Below are positions 23,164 to 36,281 of a stretch of 64,000 nucleotides of DNA, in pieces; positions within the stretch are counted from its first letter, which is position 1, and each line of letters starts with the position of its first letter. Made by a program: the position numbers and the translations under genes. The notes beneath the pieces were generated by a model. That model did not search any database and was not told where the DNA came from. It saw nothing but the letters and a program-made list of their open reading frames with translations. The stretch comes from Pilaira anomala (taxonomy: Eukaryota > Mucoromycota > Mucoromycetes > Mucorales > Mucoraceae): positions 186,001-250,000 of the forward strand of contig JAIXMQ010000009.1 of assembly GCA_025716855.1 (NCBI GenBank), read 5' to 3'.

Positions 23164-25290
23164 TTGTCTTTTTGTTTGAGAAAATAAAAGGAACGTTTAT
23201 TATAATTAAATAGGATATAACTATACAATAAGCCAAGTCGACGCAGAAAAAAGCCAACGACACTTGTGTGCTTCGGTTTCATCTCAAGTAGATAACCAGT
23301 TTGATAAGTTTCAAAATAACAGGCAGATCCTGTACCTTCTATGACTATTTATAACCAACTGGGACTTACCGCCATCACCATTGTTCCTTCATCCCTCCGT
23401 TATCTATAGCGAATCATTTAGCCTTTGTTCATGTCTTGAGCTTACAGTTTTTAATCTGTATCTCAATGGATTGGGCTTCTCCAGTTTGTTTCTATAGCCA
23501 TTTCTTTAGTATACTATTATACTAATCCTCCTACCATCAATTCCATATTAGCTTTGGTTATTTGCTTCTTTATTAATTAAACTATATATCTGCATTAAAA
23601 AATAAGTATTATTTAAGGTTTTAATTTCGGGCTAGAATTATGTGAGCGTGTCAAATCCTCGTTTGTTTTTCTATCGCTTACGCTATCTGGAATGTTTCCA
23701 TTTGTATGGTATCAACAAGATGTAATAGATTAAGTCTTAAATATTTCTGTGAATGGAAAACATTTATGTGAAATGATGTATGTACGTTTATAATAAATGA
23801 AGTGCATAATCACTGGTTTCAGAAATAAGCACTTATTTTGAACCTACTGGCATATACATATTCAAAAGTCATAATAAAGTAAGTGCTCTATCTTAATGCT
23901 ATAAAAATTGAGCAACCAGCTTATCCTTGTATCCGATGAGTAAACTATAAATACCATCGCTTGTTTATTTATGTTGAACTTTATTTAAAGCATCTTGTTC
24001 AAAGTTAAAGTAGTTGACTTGCTTATTACATATCTAATTAATTTATAACTTTAGTTAATCTAGAACCAGATGACTAAATAGTTTTTTTTTTTTTTTTTTT
24101 TGTATATTTATTTCAATTAGTTGATTCAAAATAAAGATACAAATATTGGAGGTATAGAAAAACAGTTGACCTCTTTTGCAATGTGCTTCTATATAGCAAC
24201 ATGGATGTGAGAAGGTTGCAGATATATTTTTAGCAAGTAAACTGCACTTTTAAACTGATTTTTATTGTGGTGGATCAAACGAGAAGGATATAGCTTCTAA
24301 ACGTATTGGCTTTTACTGGATGTGTTAGTAGGTACCTCTATAAAATCTCAAATTCCTTGGCAAAAGTATTTTTAATCTTTTCTATCCCTTCGGCATCATT
24401 TACCGTATTATAAAAATATAATAAAATATGACAGAAAATTAGTTTTTACTAATTAGTTATCACAGAAATTTATTTTTTTTTCAGATAAAGAACCAAATAT
24501 AATATTAATAAGTCATTACTACATTCTCTTCATTCTGAACTGACTATTTTCCATTTTATTAAATGTATAGAGATCCACAGGATTTATTATATTATTCATC
24601 TAACACAAAGAAGAGTCGTACATTTAAAAGGCACACATGTGTGAAATACTTGATTGGTATGTCACTCCCGTTTCTAGTTTTGGTTAATTATCCCATCATC
24701 AGCTAAGAGATTGATAAAATGGACATTATTCAACTTTGGAAAAATATGGGTAAATAATGTAAAATCTTGTTTTTTATCTCTCTATTATGGTAGCTGTCCA
24801 ACTATTAAAGCATCACCATCACTTTTAATGCTTTTAAAAAATATTTAAGGTTTTTTTCCATTTATTTATTCCAGGTTACCATTTTTTCCAGCCTTTTTTT
24901 TTTTTTTTCTTGAAACAAAATATGTAAGGGTTTCACGTAATACAATGTACCTCTTACAATGTTTTTGAATATTTTCATATTTCTATACCCAGGGTCTTTC
25001 AACGGCATTCAATAAATCATTCTATGAAAGTATTTACTTCTTCTATGGGTCTACATAGCAATACTAATTAGTGAAGAAAGCTCTTGAATTGAATTCGATT
25101 TCTCAAGAATATATTTCCCCCGTTACAAAAAACGGGCTATAACCTTACTTGATAAAAGTTTTACGATATAATCTCATTTTTGACTACATCTGATCATCCT
25201 TGTAGCTAGATATTCCCAAAGGCAGTAAATAAAATCTAATGCCTGATTATTTAGCTACTATGTACATGGATGTTTTAGCGGTAGTTTCTT

Positions 25291-25641
25291 GTTCAAGTAA
25301 GGGAAAAATTAACCCACTTCGATTTCCTAATGCGGGGAACTCTATCACCCACCCATTTTTTTTTTTAAAAATAAACAAGTGCTTTTAAAACTATCATTGT
25401 ATTACGGTAGAAGATTCTCTACACTCCAGTGCGTGTTTGGTTAGTGTTTTTGATGAAGAAAAAGGATGTATTTAATTATCAAAAACACTAATCAAGGTCA
25501 ATAAATAGGTAACGTAGCGCAGGGAATTTGCTACATAATGTAATTCAATGGTAGTTTCAAAAGAGCTCAAGGGAAAGAATGGGTGGATGATAGAGTTTCT
25601 CGTATAGGGAAATCCAGGTGGGTGACGGTTAATGGCTCTCT
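25291..25641. repeat. Imperfect palindrome: head-to-head pair of a ~170-bp repeat
   Basis: Reverse-complementing 25291-25457 gives a sequence that aligns along its length with 25474-25641. Best-conserved blocks are the inner TTAGTGTTTTTGAT / ATCAAAAACACTAA (25441-25454 and 25478-25491, perfect 14-bp arms) and the outer ATGGGTGG.TGATAGAGTT with GGAAATC (25309-25361 versus 25577-25633). A single, more diverged copy of the same unit lies at 54197-54380. Confidence 0.7.
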
Positions 25642-26409
25642 TTAGTAAATACAATCCATTTATCTTTGGATGCTAGTAGAAGTAGTATAGATGAGCTCTT
25701 ATTGTTTAAAGTGGCTTAAGCAACTATAGAAATAAAAAGACTTTTATCAACAACAGAAAGTGAAGATGCTTTTTTATACGTAAAAAGAGAACTTAATTAA
25801 GACTTTTTGTAAGTATTTAAGAAGAAGGGTAAGCCGAGTTTACTACTATATGGTCCAAGTGTTATTTTATATTGATAGAGATACTTGTGTAAATAGTTAC
25901 CCATTACATATCAAGTTGATTTTGTTGTATTCCATCATATCCTATGTATGTTTATTCATATATAGCGTCTTGACAATTTAGACAAAATTTGTAAAATAAG
26001 TTTTTAAATAGTTGAAAAAGTTATTGAGAGAGACGCAAAGTTTAAGATTATACATATTCTATCATGTCAGGTATATCCGCTTTTAACTACGAATAAGGCA
26101 TAAAAACACTTATCTCTTATCTGTATTGAATATACCTAAATATGGCTTTTTGCATACCACCTTTTACTGGATGAAATATACCATTTTCCTGCATAAGTTT
26201 GGTAGTGCGAACAATTCTTTTCCGGCTTCCTTTTTGAAGAAAAAAAATTACTTTATCCAGCTATCCTTTTTTTTTTTTCTTCCTTCTCTCTTAACCTTTT
26301 AGAAAATGAGTGAAGGGTAAAATAAAAAACAAAAACAAACAAAAACAAACAAAAGAACAAGAGATTAACATGGATCTATAGTTTAAGTCAAGAAGACTTT
26401 CGAAAATTA

Positions 26410-28157
26410 ATGGCGACACCTCGTCGACCAAATACAGATACCACAAACAATACACCTTTCAAAGCACCTGCACCGTAAAAACGATCACTTTATTACCAAG
26501 ATAAAAACAAAGAATCTAACTCGTATATTTTTAGAAAGAATTCAGGTGCCATTTTTGCAAAACCTCATTCGTTACGAAAGAAAAAGTAATAGCTATTTGT
26601 ATATTGATATTTTTTTTTTTTTTTTGTTAACCTTTGTATTTTAGTGTTTTTAAAAAGAAAAAGCAAAACGAAGACGAAGAAGAAGATTCAGAAGAGGATG
26701 AATCTAAAACGAATTATCGTGATCGAGCAGCGGAAAGAAGACAACATACGACGGATCCAACAGACGATTCACAGCTTTCAACCGAAGAGTTATTACAGCG
26801 CACACAAATTGAAGCAGGACAAGAATTAGATGCAAAACAGTTATATGAACAATCCAAATTTTTAGGAGGTGATGTGAATCATACTCATTTAGTCAAGGGT
26901 CTTGATTTTGCTTTATTAAGAAAAGTACGAACTGATCTCGAGACGAAAAAACAAGAAGCAAGTAGTGACGAGGAAGAAGAAGAACAACAACAACAAGAAG
27001 AAGAAACACAAGTAGAACAAGAAGATCTTGATCAAGTACTTGAGAAATTTGAACGTGGAGAGAAAGTAGTAGATATGACAGAAGATACAGTGATGGATGA
27101 ACAGGTAGAGAAACCCAAGTTTTTAACAGTCATGGCAAAGAACATTCATGATCAAATTATGCAACAATCCACAGATAAACCTCGTGTAGAATTATTCGAG
27201 CCAGGTAGAATGGCTTTTGTATTTGAGTTGGCGGATGAAGTAGGACATTATTCAGATGCGTTTGCTATTCCAACAGCTATCATTCGTAGTAAAGCGGATA
27301 TTGCAGCTAAATTAGCAAGTAGCTCGGGTTGGTCAGAGGATTCTCAAGCAGAGACTTCGCTTGTGATTGATAAGATTGCTCAAGTCATGCAAGGTGTAAG
27401 ACGAGGCGATCGTGTACGTGGAAATGCTGTAGTGACTCCTGTTGTTCCTGTTAAGACTACAGTGACAGGTATTACAAGTCAACCGATTGCGGTAGTGGAA
27501 GATACATTTATGGGTGATATCTTTGCAGATGTAGGACGCGATTATCAATTAGATGAGTCAACAGTAGAAAAACCCAGTTTAGATACCAAAAAGAATTATT
27601 TCCAAGGACTTGTGAAAGAAGAGGAGGAGGAGGACGAAGAGATGGCAGAGGCAAGTAAGGAAGAAGTCAATGCTCTATTATCACAGGCAACCTCAGGAAA
27701 CAAAGAAAAGGGGGAAGAGGAATCGAATAAACGACGAAAATATCAAGTGGATGTAGATGCAGATGCAGCGGATATTGATATGTTTGGACTTAGTTCATCC
27801 GCATTACCTACCTCATTTGAAGAACATCAAACAGCATATCAGTCAGGAGATGATGATGATGAAGATGAGGATAGAAAAGAAAAGGGGACAACCCAATTTG
27901 TGGATCAAGGTACGAGTCGTAATAAGAAAGCACAACTAACGCGATGGGATTTTGATACAGAAGATGAATATCAGAAATATAAAAGTTCAATTGAGTTTCA
28001 TCCAAAGAGTGCTTTTCAATTTGGTGTTAAACTAGGTGATGGACGTAAACGAAATAGAGAAAGAAAGGGTATGAATGATAAACAACGTTTAGATCGTGAT
28101 TATCAACAAGTTAAAAACATCATGTCAAAAAAGTATGGTAAATCATTAGATAATTAA
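26410..28157 (+). CDS. RED/IK family spliceosomal protein
   Basis: Three exons (26410-26474, 26535-26585, 26645-28157) encode 542 aa. The RED N-terminal domain is plain: NYRDRAAERRQ at 62-72, then SKFLGGDVNHTHLVKGLDFA from 109, LLRKVR after it, and later GRMAFVFELADE..DAFAIPTAIIRSKAD and VIDKIAQVMQG. The end matches the RED C-terminal domain (FHPKSAFQFGVKLGDGRK, DRDYQQVKNIMSKKYGK). Acidic Glu/Gln runs separate the domains. RED (IK) binds SMU1 and helps activate the spliceosomal B complex; fungi that keep introns tend to retain it. The first exon encodes a Thr/Pro-rich leader, and the second the conserved KNSGAIFAKPHSLRKK stretch. Convergent with the DYRK gene, 213 bp apart. Confidence 0.93.
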
Positions 28158-28370
28158 TAACATCATATTTACATTTAAAGCCTGCTAAAATAAAAAAAAA
28201 ATAAAAAGAAAGAAAAAGAAAAAGAAAAAATTATGTGTGTTTGTATGTGCAAAAAAAAAAAAAAAAATAATAATAATAAAAAAAGGAAGGAAAGATTAGT
28301 TGAAAAAAAAAAAAAAATAAAAAGTAGGTTAAAAAAATACTAAAGAAAGGGAATAAAGGAGTTTTTTTTT

Positions 28371-31300
28371 TTATCTTGGAGTTGTTGAAGTATTATACTT
28401 TTTAACGGTTCTTAGTATCCAAGGATGTTGTAAAGCGTCATCAGGTTTTAAGCGTTCTTCCGGATCCCATTGTAAGCATCGAGAAATAAAGTCTATAAAG
28501 CTTTCATCCGTAGTCTTTAAAGCGTGTTCTAAAGTCTTTGTTCCTGGTCTACGTTTTCTTCCTTTTGAATTTGGTTGAATACGTGGGTTTCCTTGAGAAT
28601 CTTTTATATTGATTTAGCTTTTTTTTTTTTTTATTCTATTTTTTTTTTTTTCAACTCTTTAACTTACCAAAGAATAATTTACGTCTTGTGCTCTTTTCAA
28701 TGATATAGGAACTTGGTACATCTTGAACTTCCATAATACATGCTAACTGCTCTTGTTCATTTTCACCAGGAAATAAAGGATAGCCTGTATGTAATTCTGC
28801 TAATATACATCCTACACTCCACATATCAATTGCCATACTATATGTCATGCCCATAATCACTTCAGGAGAACGATAGAATCGACTTTGAATATATGTATAA
28901 ACTTTTACATGTAAAATAAAAAATAAAAAAAATGAATTTAGTGAAAACAATTCAAATCTCGATAGGATACTATATATATTTTTTTTACCTTTTTCACTTT
29001 CCAGACATGAACTACCGAAATCAATGACTTTAATTGTACTTTTTTTATGATGTTTGAGCAAGATATTCTAACAAGGGATATTTGTTTCAATATAAAAGTG
29101 TACACACACATAAAAAAGAAAAAAGAAAAGTATATCATGTTTACCTCTGGCTTTAAATCGCAGTGAATTAACTTGTGCTTTTGTAACAAGACGAGCGAAT
29201 TTAATAATTGAGTTGCGAATCGTCTGATTAAACCCATACTAAAACCTTGAAATCCATTGACTTTAATAAACTCGTAAAGGTTGATACTAAGGCATTCGAA
29301 AGCGATACAGAGATGATTACGAAACATGAAATGACCGGTCATTCTAACATTGTTATGCTTATCTTCCGGATCCCAAGCGATCAAATCCTCTAGAATCTTG
29401 ACTTCCACAAGCGCTTGAGCATGAAACCTTTTTTTGTTTCTTATGATCTTGATAGCTACCGTCTGTCCCGAACGATGATCAAAGCACTTTAAGACCTGAC
29501 CAAACGAACCTTTTCCCATCAATTCCAATACTTCATACCTGTAATCTAAATGATCTCTTAATTGAATCAGATAATCACCTCTTTCATCATCGTAACCAAA
29601 ATTACAGTTTGCGTTTGAAGGAGAAGCAGGTCTCTTTTTAGCATGATGTCCAACGAAATAAATATTATCGTATTTAAACATTTCCATCTTTTCATAAGAG
29701 GTCAAGTTGGATTGATAGAGCCTTTGAGCAGCTTCAGGAGACATTGCAACACGCATCATGACTTTAGGTTGTTGTTGCTGAGGATCCGTGACAGTTGTAG
29801 TACTTGAAGAACCTTTACCACGTAATACGATTTCAGATGTTTGTCCTTCTACTTTACTCGTTGTGGATGATGACCCCTTTTCTCTTTCCATCTGAGTAGT
29901 CCAAGTTTTACTTTCATTGACTAAACCTTGTAAACGTTCTTGTAAAGTAGATACTTTACGTTTTGAAGTAGATGCAGTCATCGTTTTTGTAGAAACCGAA
30001 CTTGCTAAACCAGCCGACCTATTGGTGGTACTGGAAGTACTTGTTTTTGCCATACGATGTGTAGCAGTACTGGATAAATCTTCAGAACTCTTGTTTGTAC
30101 GAGTATTTAATTTAGATAATGAACTGACAGTAGAACTAGAAGAGACGGTTAAATTTGATTTTGGTTTTCGTAATTGAGGGTTTAATCTGGAAGAGGTACT
30201 GTTACTACTTGAGATGATTTTACGATCATCATCTGAACTACTTTCGGTTATATTGTTTTTTGTAGGTCTTCTTTGCTTTGTCATTGAACAGGTAGCTTGC
30301 ATTGTAGCGGGTAATGGAATTCGTGTAGGTGTCTTTGATACGACCGTACGGTTCTTTGTAGGTATATTTAATGGTTCAACTTTCATTGGTGGTAACGATA
30401 ATGGTGCAACTGAAGGTTGTGAAGTTAAACTACCAGGTAAAGTCTAAGAGAAAGAAAGGAATTAAAATTTATATATATATATTTTTTTTTGTTAGCTCCT
30501 ATTATATATATATAAATTAAAATATAAACAAACCTTTCCCCTTTTTCTTCTAACTACTACAGTAGATCCATTATTATTTAATAATGGTTTTGAATGATAT
30601 GTCTTTTTAGGTGTTCCATTGAGTATATTTGGATCTGTTGTGATACTTAATTTGACTTTACGTTTCACTGCATTTTCTTCTATTGTACTTTTTGTAGTGC
30701 TGGGTTTTTTTATACTGCTCATATAATCATCTACAGTCTTGATATCTGTTGTTGATTCAGATTGCTGCATTGCATTGTTAGTAACAGTACTAGTGCTAGT
30801 TGAATTCAATCTTTGTCTTGAGGATTGTAATGAAGCTAAATGACTTGTCTTTCTCGGTCTAGCTTCTATCATGGTTGAATTCGATGTTTCTGGTTGAACA
30901 GGATGATGTCGAGTTGCTTTTCTTAGATGTGAAGTAGTTGCACGTGGTGTTGTACTTGAACTCATTCTGGGTGATTCAATTTTAGGTGTTGCATTGGATA
31001 AAGTAGATCTTGTTGTAATGATTCCATCTGTAGATAACTTTTTTATAGAGTTTGAAGAAGTAGAAGGTAAATGAATATGTTGCTGTTGTTGTTGTTGTTG
31101 TTGTTGTTGATGTTGATGTTGATGATGATGATTATTTGCCATTTCTGCTAAAGAAAAAGTAGATGATTTTCTTTGTCTTGTTGTTGTAGGAGATTCAGCT
31201 GCTTTACTAGATAAGATTGTATCTTTTTCAAACATATTTCTTAACCTTAAATAAGAAGCAGATGGACTTTTTTCACAAGAAGAAGGAGAAGTAACAACAT

Positions 31301-31919
31301 TTGAAGTTGTAGCAGGAGGAGGAAGAGCAGTAACAAGAGGATCTGAGTTATAATGTTTAGTAGTGGATAATCGATTCAGACTGCTGCTGCTACTACTACT
31401 ACCACCAGAAGTTGTATCCAAAAAATCTTTCCATTTGTCCATTTCTTCATTATTATTTTTTTTTAATGATGATACGGGAGATTTTTGATTTCTTAATCTA
31501 TAGCTTGCTAATCTTTTAGCAGAAGCCGCAATTAAACCTTCTAAATCTTCTAAAGTGGCATCACCTAAATCGATTTTACCAGTTGCACTGTTATTAGAAG
31601 GTTGTCTACTTCTGATACTGGGTGATGAACTAGTAGAAGAAGTAGGTGAATTGAATTCTTCAGTTGATATTAAATTAGGTCGACGTGAAGTAGTCGTGAC
31701 AAGCTCCTTTCTTTTTTGGTTCCATTCGGCTGTTTCAGTCACTTGTTCTTCTAATTCTTTTAATTGTCGCATCCGCTCTGCTTGCATCTTTTTCCTTTTG
31801 GCCGCATATGAAGATTGTACTTTGTTCCAGGGTTCTTGTGAGAGTGATGTAGTTGAACTAGAGGTTGAAAGTGGCATGGGATCATATTCGGATTCCATAT
31901 AGATTGATTCTGAAGCCAT
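28371..31919 (-). CDS. DYRK2/Pom1-class dual-specificity kinase
   Basis: Five exons (31919-30534, 30443-29145, 29067-28989, 28901-28668, 28600-28371) give 1075 aa. About 745 residues are disordered Ser/Thr-rich leader with a coiled basic segment near the N-terminus and a His/Gln tract. The DYRK-homology box ([10 protein letters not shown]) precedes a complete kinase domain: GKGSFGQV at 772-779, catalytic Lys794 in [20 protein letters not shown] from 889 with the class-specific Cys for Arg, DFGSSC at 911-916, and the autophosphorylated YTY loop at 923-925 followed by [18 protein letters not shown] and [16 protein letters not shown] close the domain, and only about ten residues follow. DYRK2-class kinases control polarity, cell-cycle entry and proteostasis. 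The two large N-terminal exons join at RRKRGK/TLPGS through a GTTTGT donor. Exon 2 alone reads through as a false shorter kinase. Confidence 0.93.
31080..31135 (-). repeat. Poly-His/Gln codon tract in the DYRK leader
   Basis: CAT/CAA/CAG codons in near-pure array encode HHHQHQHQ followed by about ten Gln. It is a triplet microsatellite inside disordered coding sequence and likely length-variable. Confidence 0.85.
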
Positions 31920-32578
31920 TTGTTTTTTTTTTTTTGTCTGCAAGTAGTATCGTGTGTGTTTGTAGTATATATGGTGTGTGTTGTTTTTTTTAAAAAAAAA
32001 AAGGTATAAAAAGGTAAAATAAAACTAAGGTCGGTTTAGAATACTTTCTCACACACGCTCTCTTCTTTTATATATCGTATCAATTCACTAACGTACCTGG
32101 TTTTGTTGCTGTTATCGGTTATTTGTATGGACAAAAAGAAAAAAAGAAAAAGAAAGTATAAAGCAAAAGAAAAAATATATATAAAATAAAACTAAATGTA
32201 CATTTCCCACCTTCACTTACAAAATAAATATATCTTTTTTTTTTTTTTTTTTTTTTTATTCTTAATGTCAAAAAAATAAAATATTTAAAATTATAAATGC
32301 TTTGTAATGGTAACAAGATGGATAAAAAGAAAAAAAGAAAAAGTATAAAAATGTAAAGCACGTAAAAAAATAAAGTTGTAACCAGAAAGAGGCATATTCT
32401 ATAAATAAACTTTCGCCTGAATTTTATTTGTGTATTAGGAGAGAAAGTAATAGAGAGAGAGAGAGAGAGAGACACAAATCACATCACAAAGCACCTGTTA
32501 ATTTTTCCCTTATTACCTTAATTATAAGTATTAATTTAATCAAGCACTTTTTTGTATCATTTCTTCTCTTTCTCTCTC

Positions 32579-32621
<43 letters not shown>

Positions 32622-34812
32622 TTTTTTATAAATTTTTCTTAATATAGGAGCGAAGTTATAGATGTGGGTTCAAAAAGGCAATTTAGCGTCACGTTTAATT
32701 ACTGAAAAATATGAGATATAATTTAAGGGGGAAATGCTACCGTGAGACCATGATATTCAGTGAAACTTAAAGGAGATTCTCTCTTTTTAAATTAATAGTT
32801 TTTATATATATATATATATACGAGCGCGTTTTAATAACTGATGGATATATTCATTCATTTAAATCGAGTTTCAGATTGTGAATTAGCATAATAACACTAT
32901 ACTTACCAATTGCAAAATCAGAATGACTTTTGTTGCACGCGCCCAAAAGCCGGTTACACACATATTTTCTTTTTAATGAACAATAGGCAGCTTTGTATAT
33001 AAAATATGAGATCATACATAACGCATGTCGTAAAAAGATGAATGATTACACAATCCTCTTTGAAGCAAAAGTTTATACATTTAACAACGCTATTTTTTTT
33101 TTTTAAAAAAAAACAATGAATCATCAAATATACGCCAGAAAAAAAAAAACTCTCCCACGTGTAAGTCTTTGAAGTGTAATAAGTACATCATCATTCTTTC
33201 TCCTTTAACTATATTACAGTGAAGTGTGGGATTTACTTGGAAAAAAAAAGTTTTGGTCATGTTATTTTGAAAGTTAAGTACATGTGCAGTGTTTGACCTG
33301 CAACTGTTCCTATGTGAATCATGCCTTTTGTGTGTCAAGTATCTTTCTTTTAAAATATCACTTGGAGGAGCGGATTAAAGAGTATATAAAAAATATAAAT
33401 AGCTTAAAATGTTACCCTCCTACTTCTATAAAAGGATACTTTTGTATCACTTCAACTCTCACAAATGTATTTACCAAGTAGTTACTTAATTAAGTAGCTT
33501 TTTCTTATAGCATTCCTACTACACTAAGTTGATGTGTGTTATAACTTGTTCGTGAACCCCTAAAATCTTTTCTCATATTTTTTTATTCCTTTTAACATAT
33601 CTCCATTGACATTCAACTGATGTCTAGACCTAAAAATAAAATAAAAAAAAATAGTGGGCGCCTTACGGTTTACCTATTAAAAAAAAAAAATGGCACATGC
33701 ACGTATTTGTTTTAAAGCAGTGACAACAACATTGTATGTACATACATGAAGTTCACGTACGCCGAGTGCCTGATTTACCAAACTCGGGATGATTATTAAC
33801 TGAATCGTTTTTCTTATGGACCACATCCCTTATCTACTGGCAGTTAGAAGATTATTAATATCTTCAAATTCCTGAAGGAAATCTTCAAGCATTTTTTTAT
33901 GGAAATTATATCTTTCTATTGTGTAGTATTTATAAGGACGATTGACATCGATTAAAACAATTGCTGCAGTGATTAGTTAAAGATATATAAAAAAAAGAAT
34001 CAAGTGGTCCATAATTTTTTATTCTTTTATTTGTTTCCATGATAAATATGTTGTAATAAGTTAACTCCAAGTTTGTTAAAATAAGAATTTTATTAATAAG
34101 AAAAAGAATACATATTGCCAGAAATCCAAATAGACTTTTGTGACACTGGGATATTAATGGGAAAAAAAAAAATAGGAATAATATCGGGTAAAAAATGGCG
34201 GAACCTCCAAACCGTACATATAATGGGAAAATGTATTCTTCTTGTACACATCTTTTTTTTTTTTTTTGCTGTGCATTTCTAGGAAATCTTTAGTACCACT
34301 CACAGGTTCCAAACATAGTTGATTTGTGCATCTATTCACTTGGAGCCTGATTGATGTTTTTTATACGCAGCCTACAAGAGGTGGCCGATCCAACTCCTCC
34401 TATCGGAATAGGGATGTCGCCGCTGTATTTAACTTTGCAGGAATTGTAGTTAAAACAGCCTTTTTAAAAAAAACATAAAGTCAACCTAAAATGTCTTTTA
34501 TAACAGTTTTGCTAAAAAAAAAAAAACAAACCCTCGTAATAGTAATTTTCCTTACAAGCATGAACGCTCAGGATTTCTCCACCAAAGTATTTCCATTTAT
34601 TTTCAAACCTTATTCCGAAATTAGCTTCAAACATCGTTGGGAAATCAAGGATATAACAACAAAGATCACATGACCTTATTATAAACTCACTATTTTCATG
34701 GCAGCCCAATTGTAGACTTCATCATATGGTTCCTGTTGATGAAATAATCCAATCAAATTGTTTCAATCAAGTCCTTATCGTGAGAAAAATGAGAAACCTT
34801 GCATGACCTTTT

Positions 34813-34846
<34 letters not shown>

Positions 34847-34937
34847 GACAGAAACGAAATAAAAATGTCCCAGTTTTTTTTTTTCTTTCACTTTCTTTTT
34901 TTTTTTTTGTCTCGCTTTATTATTATTAATAATAAAA
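31920..34937. other. Long intergenic region with simple repeats
   Basis: 3 kb between divergent DYRK and F-box genes. Contains (GA)n at 32452-32472, a C/T-only tract about 32565-32624, (AT)n about 32803-32822, and T runs at 32235-32257 and about 34812-34842. Weakly coding-like patch at 34318-34480 (see findings). No supported gene or RNA. Confidence 0.6.
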
Positions 34938-36281
34938 ATGAAAGATTTTTCTTTGGAGCTTATTGAACTTATTGCAGAACAACTTACGAGTGTCAAGGAT
35001 ATTTCAAATCTATCAGTTGTGAACCGACATTTCTATTCAGCAACTACAAGATTGCTTTATAAGAATGTGATGATTAACAATCCTCGTCAATATATTGCAT
35101 TTAAAGGAATAGAGAATAGAGAGTTAAAAAGGTTTGTGTCTAGACTGGATTTTTCTAGTTATACAACGAGAGGATCGCGATGGACAGAAGAAAAGGCAAA
35201 ATCGATTATCTTGGGGCACGAATTGGCGAAATTGATTGGTGAATGTGATCAGTTGAAGGAATTGTTTGTTGGTGAAGAAATGATGCATGCACTTGTATCA
35301 CCTAAAGTGATTCAATCGATATTTAATGAAAAAAACAAGTTGAAAACGATTGATTTTACTGGATTTTGTGATCGTAATTTTACAACAGTGATGACAGATT
35401 TTTTTAAGCCAGACAAGGTATCTAAATCGTTCATGACAACGACAACAACAACAACAACAACAACCGAGAGTTGTGATTGGTCAATACCTAATCGGTTGGA
35501 AAATATCTCATTTTATATGTGTATGGCATTATCTCAAGAACACTTTTTTATACCATTCTTTGATAAACTTTATATGAATGGAAATAATCAGCTAAAGAGG
35601 TTAGATTTAGCGTATACACAAATAACAAGTGAATTATTTAGACATATAAAGGATCAAAAGAATATAACGCATTTAAATTTACAAGGATGTCATTCGATTA
35701 AATGTTGTTCACCATTAATTGAATTTATCAAGAATAGTAAGAATTTAATTCAACTGAATTTAAATATGGAATTTAATGGAATTGGTGGATCCAGATTTTG
35801 TCATGAATGTATAGAAGTAATATTAAAATCAGTACAAAAGAATATAAAATCATTAGATATGGGTGGACATGTTAATTTTGATGATTTAACAACTGTAACT
35901 CATTTCCCAAATTTAACTCATTTATCAATCACTTACTGTAAAAATATGTCACTGGAAAAATTAATTTCATTTAATACACCCAATTTATTCTATTTAAATT
36001 TATCACGTACACCCTTAACTATGGACTTGAATTATTTACCACGTGTATTAAATCAACTTTCATCTCGATTCAATCAACTCAACGTAATAGAAATAAGTCC
36101 TTTTACTCCAAAGAAATATCCTATATCTATTCATTCTACTTGGAATCTATCTTTACATGGAAGAAGAACCTTTTATGCTAAACATCAAGTCAATCCAAAT
36201 CTAGTTTATTCTAAAAAGTTATTGATGTTGGACAACCAACTTCTTTCACCCATGGTTAGTTATTGGTGTTATTCTTATTAA
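34938..36281 (+). CDS. F-box-like / leucine-rich-repeat protein
   Basis: Single-exon gene of 447 aa. Residues 2-40 form an F-box-like motif (SLELIELIAEQL..VKDISNLSVVNRHFYSATTRLLYKNV), the usual Skp1-binding start of SCF substrate receptors. The remainder has irregular leucine-rich repeats: LKRLDLAYTQIT, ITHLNLQGC, LIQLNLNMEF, LTHLSITYCKNM and LFYLNLSRTPLT. A short Thr run (near residue 170) interrupts the LRRs. Such proteins recruit substrates to SCF ubiquitin ligases; target unknown. The leader is extremely T-rich. Not closely similar to the two F-box paralogues at 46-50 kb beyond the motif. Confidence 0.8.
   Translation: MKDFSLELIELIAEQLTSVKDISNLSVVNRHFYSATTRLLYKNVMINNPRQYIAFKGIENRELKRFVSRLDFSSYTTRGSRWTEEKAKSIILGHELAKLIGECDQLKELFVGEEMMHALVSPKVIQSIFNEKNKLKTIDFTGFCDRNFTTVMTDFFKPDKVSKSFMTTTTTTTTTTESCDWSIPNRLENISFYMCMALSQEHFFIPFFDKLYMNGNNQLKRLDLAYTQITSELFRHIKDQKNITHLNLQGCHSIKCCSPLIEFIKNSKNLIQLNLNMEFNGIGGSRFCHECIEVILKSVQKNIKSLDMGGHVNFDDLTTVTHFPNLTHLSITYCKNMSLEKLISFNTPNLFYLNLSRTPLTMDLNYLPRVLNQLSSRFNQLNVIEISPFTPKKYPISIHSTWNLSLHGRRTFYAKHQVNPNLVYSKKLLMLDNQLLSPMVSYWCYSY

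Larger units (their letters stand above)
22094..26409. other. Gene-poor 4.3-kb AT-rich region
   Basis: Apart from a doubtful small ORF (22525-22773), a TIR element (23016-23163) and a palindromic repeat (25291-25641), this span has no supported gene. It holds long T runs (for example about 24081-24101), RhoGAP and RED promoters, and many stops in all frames. Confidence 0.6.

Noticed and set aside
23340..23408. Micro-ORF (about 22 codons) in the 22-26 kb gap
   Set aside because: Too short and without conserved context that I can support; possibly a transposon relic.
32119..32475. 118-codon reverse frame in the DYRK promoter region
   Set aside because: Poly-Phe/Leu/Lys translation of T-rich and A-rich tracts, including a 23-base T run; not protein-like.
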